A stretch of DNA of 64,000 nt from UBA1952 sp965246765 (GTDB taxonomy: Bacteria > Bacteroidota > Bacteroidia > Chitinophagales > Chitinophagaceae), in NCBI GenBank assembly GCA_965246765.1, contig CBDFFJ010000005.1, positions 992,001 to 1,056,000 on the forward strand, in the 5' to 3' direction. Of this stretch, positions 1-8,592 are shown piece by piece. How positions within the stretch are numbered: position 1 is the stretch's first letter; each line of letters begins with the position of its first letter. The notes under the pieces were generated by a model. It had not been told where the DNA came from, did not search any database, and saw only the letters and a program-made list of their open reading frames with translations. The position numbers were made by a program, and so were the translations under genes.

Positions 1-2
1 AG

Positions 3-1538
3 AAGTTTGAGCAGGAATACAACTGCGGTGTTCCGCAATATCCCGTGCGCGAAATCGGCGCTTCAGACAAGCGTGGCACACTGCAGCGCTTCTGGCCGGA
101 CCATACCATCTTTACCACTACAGCTTATAACCGTGAAACGCTTGCCGGCCGTTTGCGTGAGCTATCCTTTCTGAACCGCGGCATCCGCATCACTATTACA
201 GACCTGAGGGAAATCTTAGAGGAAACCGGTTTGCCCTTCTTTGAAGATTTCTATTCCGAAGGCGGTATTGCCGAATTCGTTCAGCTTCTTGACCGCAACG
301 GCAAGCGCGACCCGCTGCTGCCGGAGCCGATTTATATTGAAGGCTACGACAAGGCGAGTAATGTAGCGGTGGAAGTGGCGATGAGCTATAATACGAGCTA
401 CAGCGAGCACATCTTTTCTTACGTAAATAATATCAACACTATTGAAGGCGGCACGCACGTGTCTGGCTTCCGGATGGCAATTACCCGCGTCTTTAAATCT
501 TACGGCGATAAGAACAAGCTGTTTGAGCGCGCCAAGGTGGAAATCACCGGCGACGACTTCCGCGAAGGGCTTTCGGCCATTATCTCCGTGAAAGTGCCGG
601 AGCCGCAGTTTGAAGGCCAGACTAAGACCAAGCTGGGCAACAACGACGTGAACGGCGTGGTAAACACCTCCGTAGCCCGCGTGCTGGAGCATTATCTGGA
701 AGAAAACCCGAAGCAGGCCCGCCTGATTATTGACAAGGTTATTCTCGCCGCACAGGCCCGCGCGGCCGCCCGCAAAGCCCGCGAAATGGTGCAGCGTAAG
801 AGCGTCCTATCCGGTGGCGGAATGCCCGGCAAGCTGGCGGATTGCTCCGACAAAGACCCGTTCCGCTGCGAGCTATACCTGGTAGAAGGTGATTCTGCCG
901 GCGGCACTGCCAAGCAAGGCCGTGACCGCACTTTCCAGGCCATTCTGCCGCTGCGCGGGAAAATCCTGAACGTAGAAAAAGCGCAGGAGCACAAGATTTA
1001 TGAGAACGAGGAAATCAAGAACATGTTCACCGCACTTGGCGTGAGCGTGGGCACTCCTGACGATGCGAAGGCCCTCAACCTGACGAAGCTCCGCTACCAC
1101 AAAATCGTCATTATGACGGATGCCGATGTGGACGGCTCGCACATCGCTACGCTCATTCTCACCTTCTTCTTCCGCTATATGAAGGAGCTGGTAGAGCAGG
1201 GCTATCTGTACCTCGCACAGCCGCCGCTTTATCTCCTGAAGCGCGGCAAGGAGCAGCAATATGCGTGGACGGAGGAAGACCGCAAGGCCGGCATCGCCCG
1301 CCTCGGCAACGGCAAGGAAGAGGCGGTAGCCATCCAGCGTTACAAGGGCCTCGGTGAGATGAATGCCGAACAGCTCTGGAGTACGACCATGGACCCGGCA
1401 ACCCGCACACTAAAGCAGGTAACGATTGACAGCCTCGCAACAGCAGATGGCGTATTCTCCATGCTGATGGGCGATGAAGTGCCGCCGCGCCGCGCGTTTA
1501 TTGAGAGCCATGCGAAGTATGCGCGGATTGATGCGTAA
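3..1538 (+). CDS. gyrB: DNA gyrase subunit B, 3' part (5' end outside window)
   Basis: ATP-dependent type II topoisomerase subunit that introduces negative supercoils together with GyrA. The open frame runs from the window edge, so this is the transducer domain plus the TOPRIM and C-terminal tail; the GHKL ATPase part lies upstream. Visible landmarks are the QTKTKLGN transducer motif, the TOPRIM glutamate motif EGDSAGG (885-905), the metal-binding DADVDGSH (1119-1142), PLRGKILNVEKA and QRYKGLGEMN, and a tail ending FIESHAKYARIDA. The large insert found in enterobacterial GyrB is absent, as is usual outside proteobacteria. ParE is the alternative; the tail and the EFVQLLD region look more like Bacteroidota GyrB. 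The gene is intact to its TAA. Confidence 0.95.
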   Translation, partial: KFEQEYNCGVPQYPVREIGASDKRGTLQRFWPDHTIFTTTAYNRETLAGRLRELSFLNRGIRITITDLREILEETGLPFFEDFYSEGGIAEFVQLLDRNGKRDPLLPEPIYIEGYDKASNVAVEVAMSYNTSYSEHIFSYVNNINTIEGGTHVSGFRMAITRVFKSYGDKNKLFERAKVEITGDDFREGLSAIISVKVPEPQFEGQTKTKLGNNDVNGVVNTSVARVLEHYLEENPKQARLIIDKVILAAQARAAARKAREMVQRKSVLSGGGMPGKLADCSDKDPFRCELYLVEGDSAGGTAKQGRDRTFQAILPLRGKILNVEKAQEHKIYENEEIKNMFTALGVSVGTPDDAKALNLTKLRYHKIVIMTDADVDGSHIATLILTFFFRYMKELVEQGYLYLAQPPLYLLKRGKEQQYAWTEEDRKAGIARLGNGKEEAVAIQRYKGLGEMNAEQLWSTTMDPATRTLKQVTIDSLATADGVFSMLMGDEVPPRRAFIESHAKYARIDA

Positions 1539-1583
1539 GTGTCAAAGAGTAGATTTTCTATAAAGCGACATAACTTCATTATT

Positions 1584-1754
1584 ATGGAAACGCCTGTTCA
1601 GAATACTGTTACGATTCAAATTCCGGAAGAGAATCTGTTGCAGTTACTGTTGGACGAGAAAAAGGACATGATAGCAGCGGTTCGTGCCGGAAAGCCGATT
1701 TCCTCTGTGCCGACTATTGGCGAGCGTATCCAGCAGAAAAAGAAGCATGGCTGA
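1584..1754 (+). CDS. Small 56-aa protein of an overlapping gene pair
   Basis: Unrecognised. The ATG at 1584 (METPVQNTV...) is preferred over the GTG directly after the gyrB stop, because the product then begins with an ordinary short beta-strand/helix segment. It ends KKKHG, basic and hydrophilic. The last 8 bases overlap the start of the next gene (ATG at 1747), which implies translational coupling. Size, order and overlap resemble an antitoxin-first gene pair, but no known antitoxin fold is recognisable. The segment VRAGKPISSVPTIGERI may be a partner-binding tail; that is inference only. Confidence 0.6.
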   Translation: METPVQNTVTIQIPEENLLQLLLDEKKDMIAAVRAGKPISSVPTIGERIQQKKKHG

Positions 1755-2229
1755 GCCGTATGCTTTGGAACAGACGCCCGATGGGCCGGTATTCACTACC
1801 TCTGCCGGAATTGTTTATGCCGTCTTGTTCCGCGAGCAGCAGGCAGTGCTTTTTCCGGCTTTTCCGCAATTACAGCACCACCTTTTTACGTTCGCCTTCT
1901 TTCCAATCAACATATCCGCCGAAAAAATGCGCCCGGATGAGCGTATCATGCCTACCATCGTTAAAGCCATCCGCGACAAATTTGCCGACAAGCAGAATGT
2001 GGTTGTCTTTGTTGTCGAAGACAGCGATGACAGGCAGGATGGCCGCTGGCGATTGTTTGAAAGCCTTAATGCCGCGGCGCGCAATACAGACATTGAGCTA
2101 ATCAGCGGCGCGTTGGCAAAAGGTGAAAAGGCAGTGATGAGCGCGATATTGATACATACGGCCAATCCGTTTCGTAAAGATGTTATCGGGCAATTCTTTG
2201 CGCTGGTGGCGCGGATGAGTAAGGATTGA
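1747..2229 (+). CDS. DUF6169-like protein
   Basis: A 160-aa cytosolic protein without signal peptide or membrane segment. From memory it matches the Bacteroidota DUF6169 family: an N-terminal beta-rich part with FTTSAGIVYAVLF, a middle segment ending in VVFVVEDSDDRQDGRWRLF (the family usually shows a V-Y-V-C-D-S-S-D-x-R-Q-like stretch here), and a helical tail. The function of the family is unknown. The start at 1747 overlaps the preceding small gene by 8 bp, so the two are probably co-translated. A strong hairpin follows the stop at 2258-2289. Confidence 0.75.
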   Translation: MAEPYALEQTPDGPVFTTSAGIVYAVLFREQQAVLFPAFPQLQHHLFTFAFFPINISAEKMRPDERIMPTIVKAIRDKFADKQNVVVFVVEDSDDRQDGRWRLFESLNAAARNTDIELISGALAKGEKAVMSAILIHTANPFRKDVIGQFFALVARMSKD

Positions 2230-2257
2230 AGCACTATACAGGAACATTTACAAATGC

Positions 2258-2289
2258 AAAAAGCGGCTGACAGATGTCAGCCGCTTTTT
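2258..2289. terminator. Bidirectional rho-independent terminator
   Basis: A perfect 15-bp inverted repeat (AAAAAGCGGCTGACA / TGTCAGCCGCTTTTT) with a 2-nt spacer, so an effective 4-nt loop. It has A-tract and T-tract flanks on both sides and sits between the convergent DUF6169-like gene and the minus-strand gene ending at 2288, so it can serve both. Confidence 0.9.
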
Positions 2290-2899
2290 AATTCAAGTGC
2301 CGGTGCTGATGCGTATTCAGCTTACGTTGAAACTCCTGAATCTCTTCCTCATTGATTGCATTGATGCGCTTTAGCCAATAGATACGTTCCGCAAACAGTT
2401 CAAACGGAGTATTCATATCCTCATCATACAACAGCCTCTTCTTGTGAAATGTTTTCACCTTCTCGTAAAGCGCAGTTTTAAAAGCCGCATAGCTTTCCAG
2501 GTCCGGACTATCCTTAAACAATTCAATCGTCTTATGTCCTCCGGTCAGATATTCATAGACAAGATTTCTTTGCAGCCAGCCCTTTACCGTAAGGAAAGCA
2601 AATAACACGGCAAACAAAGGCATAGTAAAATACATCACTCTATCCTTGGCCTGAGGCGGATGAATGAACAACATAGCAACCCCTGCCAGCGAAATTGCAA
2701 ACAGAACCGCAGTTACGATAAACGCTTTGTTAGTATTGATTTCCTTCTTTATCACTGTTTCAAAACCAATGTTTTCATAAGGAACACTATACTCCCATTC
2801 CTTCTGATTCTTCCGCTCCCGTATAAAGACACTGGTATCGGTTAGCCGGAATTCTTTCCGTGCGATGCCGGCCTTCTTTTGGCTCAATACGTCACTCAT
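2288..2899 (-). CDS. Hypothetical membrane protein (two TM segments)
   Basis: A 203-aa protein of unknown function. About 60 N-terminal residues are soluble and rich in charged residues, with a PH-like strand pattern. Two hydrophobic segments follow (about residues 59-79, KAFIVTAVLFAISLAGVAML, and about 89-107, YFTMPLFAVLFAFLTVKGWL), joined by a short loop. A soluble, helical, charged C-terminal half (about residues 115-203) completes it. This layout suggests an inner-membrane helical hairpin with both ends in the cytosol. It is a single-gene unit read toward the shared terminator. No enzymatic motif is visible. Confidence 0.75.
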   Translation of the reverse strand: MSDVLSQKKAGIARKEFRLTDTSVFIRERKNQKEWEYSVPYENIGFETVIKKEINTNKAFIVTAVLFAISLAGVAMLFIHPPQAKDRVMYFTMPLFAVLFAFLTVKGWLQRNLVYEYLTGGHKTIELFKDSPDLESYAAFKTALYEKVKTFHKKRLLYDEDMNTPFELFAERIYWLKRINAINEEEIQEFQRKLNTHQHRHLN

Positions 2900-3059
2900 G
2901 CTTCAAAGTTAAGTGCTCGGTCAAAGACAGTTTATAAGCGCCGTTTCCCACACGTATACCATTCCTCATCCAGCGCTTTATATCCCGCCATCACAAAAAA
3001 CTAATCTCCGACAAGTCCATAATAGCGCAACCTTTGTATCAACAACAAAACACTGCACC

Positions 3060-3413
3060 ATGACCAACTTAGAACGCGCACGCGACCTCTACGACCTCAT
3101 CCTCGGCGGCAAGCTGATGGACGGCTTTGAAAAATACTACCACGAAGATGTGGTGATGACCGAAGTGGGCGACGAGCCACGCAACGGCAAAACCTACAAC
3201 CGCGAGCACGAGCAGAAATTCCTGGAAAGCATAGAAGGCTTTCATGGCGCAGAGGTAGAGGCCATCACCGCATCAGAAGACGGGGCTACCACGATGGTGG
3301 AAAACTGGATGGACGTAACCATTAAAGGCGCGGGCCGCATGAAGTTTGTGCAGGTAGCCGTGCAGCGCTGGCAGGATGGTCAGATTATTGAAGAGCGCTT
3401 CTATCACAAATAG
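3060..3413 (+). CDS. SnoaL-like / NTF2-fold protein
   Basis: A 117-aa protein with the layout of a SnoaL-like polyketide-cyclase/NTF2 fold: an N-terminal helix (ERARDLYDLILGGKLMDGFEKYYHEDVVM), conserved GKTYNREHEQKFLESI, then a curved beta-sheet ending RFYHK. The ATG at 3060 is chosen because homologues begin close to this helix; the longer open frame from 2913 adds a non-homologous tail. Members of this fold bind small ligands or catalyse isomerase/cyclase chemistry, and the substrate cannot be read here. It is a single-gene unit with a hairpin terminator behind it. Confidence 0.8.
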   Translation: MTNLERARDLYDLILGGKLMDGFEKYYHEDVVMTEVGDEPRNGKTYNREHEQKFLESIEGFHGAEVEAITASEDGATTMVENWMDVTIKGAGRMKFVQVAVQRWQDGQIIEERFYHK

Positions 3414-3436
3414 GCCGGAGTAAAAAGAAGAAGAAG

Positions 3437-3467
3437 AAGCTGCTGGCCTGTTGCCAGCCGCTTTTGT
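3437..3467 (+). terminator. Rho-independent terminator after SnoaL-like gene
   Basis: The stem AAGC-T-GCTGGC pairs with GCCAGC-C-GCTT (one mismatch) around a CTGTT loop, and is followed by a short T run. It lies 24 bp after the stop at 3413. Confidence 0.7.
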
Positions 3468-3499
3468 TTACACCCGATACTTTCCATCAACTTTAGACC

Positions 3500-4552
3500 A
3501 TGTCTAAAATCTTCGGCAAGCTGCCTTCCGGCCAACGGCTGGCACGCATAAAATCATCGCCGCAATACCAGAAAGGCGGATTCGTGAATGCCAGCTTCAC
3601 GCCCGCTATTGCCGAGGACGCAAATATGTGGAAGATGCTCAAGGCCTATCGCCACAAGCCGAAAACGGTAAAGCCTTTGAGTCCGCTTCCTGTTCAAAAG
3701 CCGGATTTTAAAGCCTTGCCGGCGGATGAGCCTGCCATCATCTGGCTCGGGCATTCTTCTTACTATATGCAGTTTGAAGGCTTGAAAATTCTGATTGATC
3801 CCGTGCTCAGCGGCAGCGCATCGCCAATACGCTGCATGATAAAATCCTTTGAAGGCGTGGATATGCTCAAGGCATCGGATATTCCCGAGCTGGATTATAT
3901 CCTTATCAGTCATGACCATTACGACCATTTGGATTACGAGACGATAAGCCAGCTCAAGAACAAAACCAGCCATTTCATAACCTCCCTCGGTGTAGGCGCA
4001 CACTTAGAATATTGGGGCATTCCGGCGGAGAAAATCACCGAGCTGGACTGGTGGGAAAGCTTTGGCTTGCGCAACGGCTGCGACATCACCGCAGCGCCGG
4101 CCCGCCACTTTTCTGGGCGCGGATTAAAACGCGCGCAAAGCCTGTGGTCATCTTTCGTGCTTCAAGGGCCGCGCTACAAATTTTACCTCGGCGGAGATTC
4201 CGGCTGGGATGCACACTTCGCGGAAATCGGGAAACGCTTCGGCCCCTTTGATCTGGCCATTCTGGAATGCGGACAGTATCATCCCTACTGGAAGCACATC
4301 CACATGGCGCCGGAAGAAGTTGCGGATGCCGCTGTGGTGCTGGGTGCTAAAAAGCTTTTGCCGGTTCATTGGGGGAAGTTTGTGCTGGCGCTGCATCCCT
4401 GGGATGAGCCGATTGAGCGGCTGACAAAAGCATCGGAAGGAAAGCCTTTTGAGCTACTGACTCCGATGATTGGCGAAACGCTTTTGCCGATGGCGTCGGG
4501 GCAAAACCATGGCCTATGGTGGCGCGGGCAGGCTTTGCAACAGCAAGCGTAA
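3500..4552 (+). CDS. MBL-fold metal-dependent hydrolase (UlaG/NAPE-PLD-like)
   Basis: A 350-aa metallo-beta-lactamase-fold hydrolase. It carries the zinc-binding motif SHDHYDHLD (HxHxDH), a further metal ligand in GGDSGWD, and the C-terminal histidines of HIHMAPEE and PVHWGKF. The N-terminal stretch with WLGHSSYYMQ is typical of the NAPE-PLD/UlaG-like branch. Members cleave phosphodiester or lactone bonds; lipid or ascorbate-like substrates are known in the family, but none can be assigned here. No signal peptide, so it is cytosolic. It converges with the TonB receptor gene 2 bp away. The sequence looks complete. Confidence 0.88.
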   Translation: MSKIFGKLPSGQRLARIKSSPQYQKGGFVNASFTPAIAEDANMWKMLKAYRHKPKTVKPLSPLPVQKPDFKALPADEPAIIWLGHSSYYMQFEGLKILIDPVLSGSASPIRCMIKSFEGVDMLKASDIPELDYILISHDHYDHLDYETISQLKNKTSHFITSLGVGAHLEYWGIPAEKITELDWWESFGLRNGCDITAAPARHFSGRGLKRAQSLWSSFVLQGPRYKFYLGGDSGWDAHFAEIGKRFGPFDLAILECGQYHPYWKHIHMAPEEVADAAVVLGAKKLLPVHWGKFVLALHPWDEPIERLTKASEGKPFELLTPMIGETLLPMASGQNHGLWWRGQALQQQA

Positions 4553-4553
4553 A

Positions 4554-6611
4554 TTACCGCATTACATACCGAAACCCCGCGAATCCGCGCACACCCTGTA
4601 AGGGCGCATAATTGTAGCCCGGGTCAAACGTGTAGCCGTTCGGGTTTGTCACCGCGTCGCCTGCCGTCTTATCAAAAGGATCAAAGGGGCGCATAATCGG
4701 GTTAGCGGGTACGAAATTCAGTAGGTTCTTTACGCCGCCGTATAGCTCCAGGCCCTTCGCAATCTTCTGAGTCAGCTGGACATTGGCTATTAGAAAAGGA
4801 GGCGAGTATTCAGGCCGGTAATCATTGGGCAAAATGGGGAGGCGCATCGGGCCGGTCCACTTTCCGGTAAGGTCAATAGACGGGCCTTTCAGGAAGCTGT
4901 AGGTCGCTACAAAGTTGCCCGACCAGAGTGGCGCGTGGAGTTGCCGTTGTCTCTGCTCATCACCTGCCGCATTACGCTCCACCTGATAAACGTCTGCGTA
5001 GGTAACGCCTGCCAGCAGCTTTAGCGGAACAATAAAAGCAAGATCGGCATTGAGCGAGACGCCGCGAGATACCGCATGACCCTTTAGGTTGTCGTAGATA
5101 ATCTTGTTCGGGTCGGTATCAAAATCGCCGGTGATGCGGTTTGTGAAATAGGAGTAGAATGCAGTCGCGTCAATGCCAAGATTAAAATGTTTAACCGGCA
5201 CTTTAAGCACATAGTTCACATTCCCATTGTAGGAACGTTCGGGATTCAGCGCCTCCGCAATCACCACCTGCCGCGAGCCGGTCAGCGCCGCATGGTCTTC
5301 GGTAAAAAGATTGACGACCCGGTAGCCGGTTCCAAAGGAAGCCCGCAGCGTGTGCGCCAGCGAAGGCGAGAACTTATAAGCTACTCGGGGCGAATGCACC
5401 GGCCCATGATGCACATCGTAGTCAAAGCGGTAACCACCAAGCAGCTTATGCCGTCTGCTGATGCGCCACTCATCCTGCAAAAAGACGCCCGGAAGCGGTG
5501 TATAGGCTGGTGCGTTGTCGTGCCCGTTTGCGGATGCGGTAGCCGGCGTGTTGTCGTCATAAACCGTGTAGCGGTAAGATGCGCCGAGCAGGGCATTATG
5601 GCTGCTGCCAATGCTTTTATCCCAATAAACCTGCGCAAAGGCAACCTGCTGCTGCGCCATAAAAGGCACGATGCCGTAATAAGAATTCTGCTCGTGCCAG
5701 TTGTAGGACCACTGTGTGTAGATTTTCTCCTTCAGCGGAAGCTGGTACATGCCGATCAGCTCGGCGCGCTGCGTGTAAATGCTCTCGCCATACACTGAAT
5801 CGCCGCCGCGGAAGCTGCGGCTCCATCCGGTTTGCCCACCCCAGCGGTCCTCATACACATAGCGCGCGGCAATACTCGCTGCGCGAAAGTCTTTGCGTCG
5901 CAAGGCCCACTTATTGAAGATGGAAATACGGTTTTGAAGCGTTACGTCGGTGAAGCCGTCGTCATTGTTGTCAATCGGCTTATCGTAGTTGTAATAGTTG
6001 AGCCCAAGTAGGCTTGTCGCCTTTCCAAGATTCCATTTTACGCCGGCATCGGCACTCCATTCCTGCCAGCTCGTGCCCATTAAGTCAAGGGAAAGTCGTG
6101 GCGCTTTCGCAGGATTTTTCGTGATGACGTTGATAATGCCGCCCATTGCCTCCGATCCGTAGAGCGATGACGCCGGCCCTTTGACAATTTCAATGCGTTC
6201 TACAAGGCTGTTTGGGATGCCGCTCAGACCATACACGGTTGCCAGCGCAGATACAATCGGCATCCCGTCTATCAGGATCATCGTGTAAGGCCCTTCCATG
6301 CCGTTGATGTGGATGTCGCCCGTATTGCAGACGTTACAGTTAAGCTGCGGCATTACGCCATTTATCATGCCGACAGCTTCAAAGAGCGATGGCGTCGGAT
6401 TTTTCTGGAAAAGCCTGGGTGTCAGGATTTCTACAGGAATGGGGCTTTCGGAGCGGCGGATTTCCTTCAGCGTGCCGGACACGACTACTTCATCCAGGTC
6501 TTTGCTGCCAGTTGAAAGCAGTGGAAGCGCAACCGTGTCTTTCACAATTTCCTGTGCCGCGCCTCTTGCGGCTGTAAGCATCATCCAAAAGAATAGTATA
6601 GTGTTTTTCAT
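4554..6611 (-). CDS. TonB-dependent outer-membrane receptor
   Basis: A 685-aa outer-membrane transporter. A signal peptide (to about residue 19, ...RGAAQ) is followed directly by a plug domain (about residues 35-160: DEVVVSGTLKEIRRSESPIPVEIL, IHINGMEGPYTMILIDGMP, VERIEIVKGPASSLYGSEAMGGIINVITK) and a long beta-barrel ending in aromatic residues (GFRYVMR). A CNVCN motif in the plug is notable. The N-terminal carboxypeptidase-like domain of SusC proteins is absent and no SusD partner is adjacent. The receptor therefore belongs to the siderophore/heme/metal type and not to glycan uptake. Two DtxR-like boxes 15-53 bp upstream of the ATG suggest metal-dependent repression. The ligand is unknown. 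Confidence 0.92.
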   Translation of the reverse strand: MKNTILFFWMMLTAARGAAQEIVKDTVALPLLSTGSKDLDEVVVSGTLKEIRRSESPIPVEILTPRLFQKNPTPSLFEAVGMINGVMPQLNCNVCNTGDIHINGMEGPYTMILIDGMPIVSALATVYGLSGIPNSLVERIEIVKGPASSLYGSEAMGGIINVITKNPAKAPRLSLDLMGTSWQEWSADAGVKWNLGKATSLLGLNYYNYDKPIDNNDDGFTDVTLQNRISIFNKWALRRKDFRAASIAARYVYEDRWGGQTGWSRSFRGGDSVYGESIYTQRAELIGMYQLPLKEKIYTQWSYNWHEQNSYYGIVPFMAQQQVAFAQVYWDKSIGSSHNALLGASYRYTVYDDNTPATASANGHDNAPAYTPLPGVFLQDEWRISRRHKLLGGYRFDYDVHHGPVHSPRVAYKFSPSLAHTLRASFGTGYRVVNLFTEDHAALTGSRQVVIAEALNPERSYNGNVNYVLKVPVKHFNLGIDATAFYSYFTNRITGDFDTDPNKIIYDNLKGHAVSRGVSLNADLAFIVPLKLLAGVTYADVYQVERNAAGDEQRQRQLHAPLWSGNFVATYSFLKGPSIDLTGKWTGPMRLPILPNDYRPEYSPPFLIANVQLTQKIAKGLELYGGVKNLLNFVPANPIMRPFDPFDKTAGDAVTNPNGYTFDPGYNYAPLQGVRGFAGFRYVMR

Positions 6612-6623
6612 CGGCGCAGAGAA

Positions 6624-6666
6624 TTGTTAGACGAGGCAAACATCGTGTGTTAGTCTCGTCTAACAA
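6624..6666. promoter_or_regulatory. Paired DtxR/MntR-like operator upstream of the TonB receptor
   Basis: Seen directly: a 12-bp perfect inverted repeat (TTGTTAGACGAG at 6624-6635, CTCGTCTAACAA at 6655-6666). Within it are two spaced copies of GTTAG-N6-CWAAC, at 6626-6641 and 6649-6664, starting 23 bp apart, about two helical turns. TTAG/CTAA half-sites are characteristic of DtxR-family (IdeR, MntR, TroR) operators. The site sits just upstream of the receptor ATG (6611), and a DtxR-family gene lies 2 kb away at 8593. That this regulator binds here is inference. Confidence 0.55.
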
Positions 6667-6762
6667 AATCATTCCTGCCTTTTAACTTGCACGCGCTTAA
6701 AAGAAAAGACGCGCCTGAGCACGTCTTCTACTTCACCAAAACCAATTTTCACGGCGCCGCTA

Positions 6763-8208
6763 TCAGCGCTGTACCGAAATCCGCCGCGCAATCCGCTGGC
6801 CGCCATATTCTACTACCGCAAAGTAAATACCCTGCGGCAGGCCGGAAAGTTCTATCGTAGCACGGCCACCGCTTAAGGTCTGCGTACGCATTACACCGCC
6901 GGCTACATCCGTGAGCGTAATGATGCCGGTGTTTCCTGCTTCATTCAGCTCAACGGTTAGCTTGTCAGATGCAGGGTTAGGAAACATCGTAATGCCGCTT
7001 GCCGGCACACCTGTTTTGCCAAGGGAAACGATTCCGGAATAGCTCGCACGCCCGTTCAATTCCAGCATCTGCAGGCGGTAGTAAGGCATTGCAACCGCAG
7101 AGCGCCATACATACGCTTTGGTTGCATTATCGCCGCTTTCATATTGCGCTCCGGACACGCTGCCGAGGGTGGTAAACGTCTTCCCGTCTTCGCTGCCCTG
7201 TACCTGAAATGAGGCGAAAGGCTCATTATCCGTTTTCCAGTAAAGGCGGTCGCTGCCGGCAGCGCGGTCGCCGTCAAACTGCAGCAGCGCCAGCGGCAGA
7301 GCTATAGGCGTTGAGCCAATGGCATTTGATCCCAGATCACCACGGATGGTGCCTGTGCTTGCAGACAAAGTTCTCATGTAGGTCACAGTACCCTGCGTTC
7401 CGGTTGACACATTGATCTTGTAGAGCTTCTTTGTATTGATATTCAGGCCAATCATGTCGCCGTTGCCGTCAAACATCACCCCGCCAAAGTTGTCATTGCC
7501 ACTGGTAAAAATTCCGGTGCCCGCAGCGCCCACGCAAGTAACTACCTGTGTTTCCGGATCCAGCTTCATCAGCGTTCCCTCGTAGCTGGCGCCGTTCAGG
7601 TAGGTGCCGTAGGTGTAGAACTTATGGTCCACCGGATTTAGGGCGAAGTCGGCGTACTGCTTGCCGGTGCAGTTGAAGGTCATCGGGAAGTATTGCGGCG
7701 TCAGCGTGCCCGTTGAGGCGGCGAGCGCAGGAATGTTATTGATGAAACCCATGTAGGTGACGCCGCTCACCGTGGAGAAAAGTACGAAGCGGTTGCTGGG
7801 CACCACAAAGCCGATGGCGGCAGAAATAGAGGTGCCGCCCTGTGGGGGCGCGATGGTGCCGAGGCTTGTCACATTTCCACCGGCATCAAAGCGAATCAGC
7901 TTGTAGTTGCTGAAGTTGCAGGACCCGTCACGGTCATACTGGATACCGTAGCCATAGCCGTCCGTATTCAGGCCGATGCCGTTAATCTCCGTTGTAGTGC
8001 TTGTGCTCAGGAATGGCGTGCTGCTCTGCGTGCCGCTGTCCGGGCTTATTGTATAAAACTTATAGGAAGTAGCAGAGCAGCCGGTGCCTTCTTTATAAGC
8101 CGCTACATAGGATGTGCTGTTTGCCGGAAACAGGGTCTGCGCATTCGCATGGCTGTAAAAAGCGGTGGCGAGGATGCTTAAAAAAGGAACAAGGAAAAAG
8201 TGGCGCAT
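6763..8208 (-). CDS. Secreted protein with T9SS C-terminal sorting domain
   Basis: A 481-aa secreted protein. The start at 8208 gives a clean signal peptide (MRHFFLVPFLSILATAF...ANAQ). The body is beta-rich with repeated short motifs such as NGIGLNTDGYGYGI, FALNPVDHKFYTYG and GGVMFDGNGDMIGLN, which looks like a beta-propeller of the DUF6923 type. An immunoglobulin-like region (FQVQGSEDGKTFTTLG) follows. The last 75 residues are a type-A T9SS sorting domain (MFPNPASDKLTVEL ... GIYFAVVEYGGQRIARRISVQR), which directs export and surface attachment or release. The ligand or role is unknown. The gene is transcribed away from the DtxR-family regulator. Confidence 0.85.
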   Translation of the reverse strand: MRHFFLVPFLSILATAFYSHANAQTLFPANSTSYVAAYKEGTGCSATSYKFYTISPDSGTQSSTPFLSTSTTTEINGIGLNTDGYGYGIQYDRDGSCNFSNYKLIRFDAGGNVTSLGTIAPPQGGTSISAAIGFVVPSNRFVLFSTVSGVTYMGFINNIPALAASTGTLTPQYFPMTFNCTGKQYADFALNPVDHKFYTYGTYLNGASYEGTLMKLDPETQVVTCVGAAGTGIFTSGNDNFGGVMFDGNGDMIGLNINTKKLYKINVSTGTQGTVTYMRTLSASTGTIRGDLGSNAIGSTPIALPLALLQFDGDRAAGSDRLYWKTDNEPFASFQVQGSEDGKTFTTLGSVSGAQYESGDNATKAYVWRSAVAMPYYRLQMLELNGRASYSGIVSLGKTGVPASGITMFPNPASDKLTVELNEAGNTGIITLTDVAGGVMRTQTLSGGRATIELSGLPQGIYFAVVEYGGQRIARRISVQR

Positions 8209-8592
8209 GGTGTTGTTGTTAAGCGTTTGTTGCGGGGACAAAAATGGTTGCGGGATTGCAAACGGCTCGTTTATCAGATCATAACGGTGCCGGCATTTAC
8301 ACGAATTCAGCCCCTTGTTTGCAAGCCGTTATTTTATAGAAAAGCTTGCGCAACAAAGTCTCCTGAACGCGCTGTGCATACAGAAAGAAATATCTTCCTT
8401 AGAAGAAAACCGGCTTTTTAGAAATGTCGCGCAGCTTGCCAGCCTTTAGCAAAGCGTTTGCCTCTACCGGGGTTTTCCGGGCGCAAAATCATTAATGGCT
8501 GTGCGGCAACGGCCTTAATGCCCGAATTTGTCTTACTCCTTGCCCAATTAACAAGCAGAAAAACGAAGCATCTTTCGGATAGCTTTGCGGAG
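8209..8592. other. Intergenic region between divergent genes
   Basis: 384 bp between the T9SS protein gene and the DtxR-family gene. It must carry promoters for both directions, but no clear promoter was identified. No GTTAG-N6-CTAAC box was seen, so autoregulation of the regulator through that motif is not supported. An open frame upstream of 8593 continues to 8458 but does not resemble the family. Confidence 0.5.

Noticed and set aside
1539..1583. GTG start at 1539 for the small gene after gyrB
   Set aside because: It would directly abut the gyrB stop and add a non-conserved-looking 15-residue basic leader; ATG 1584 is better placed.
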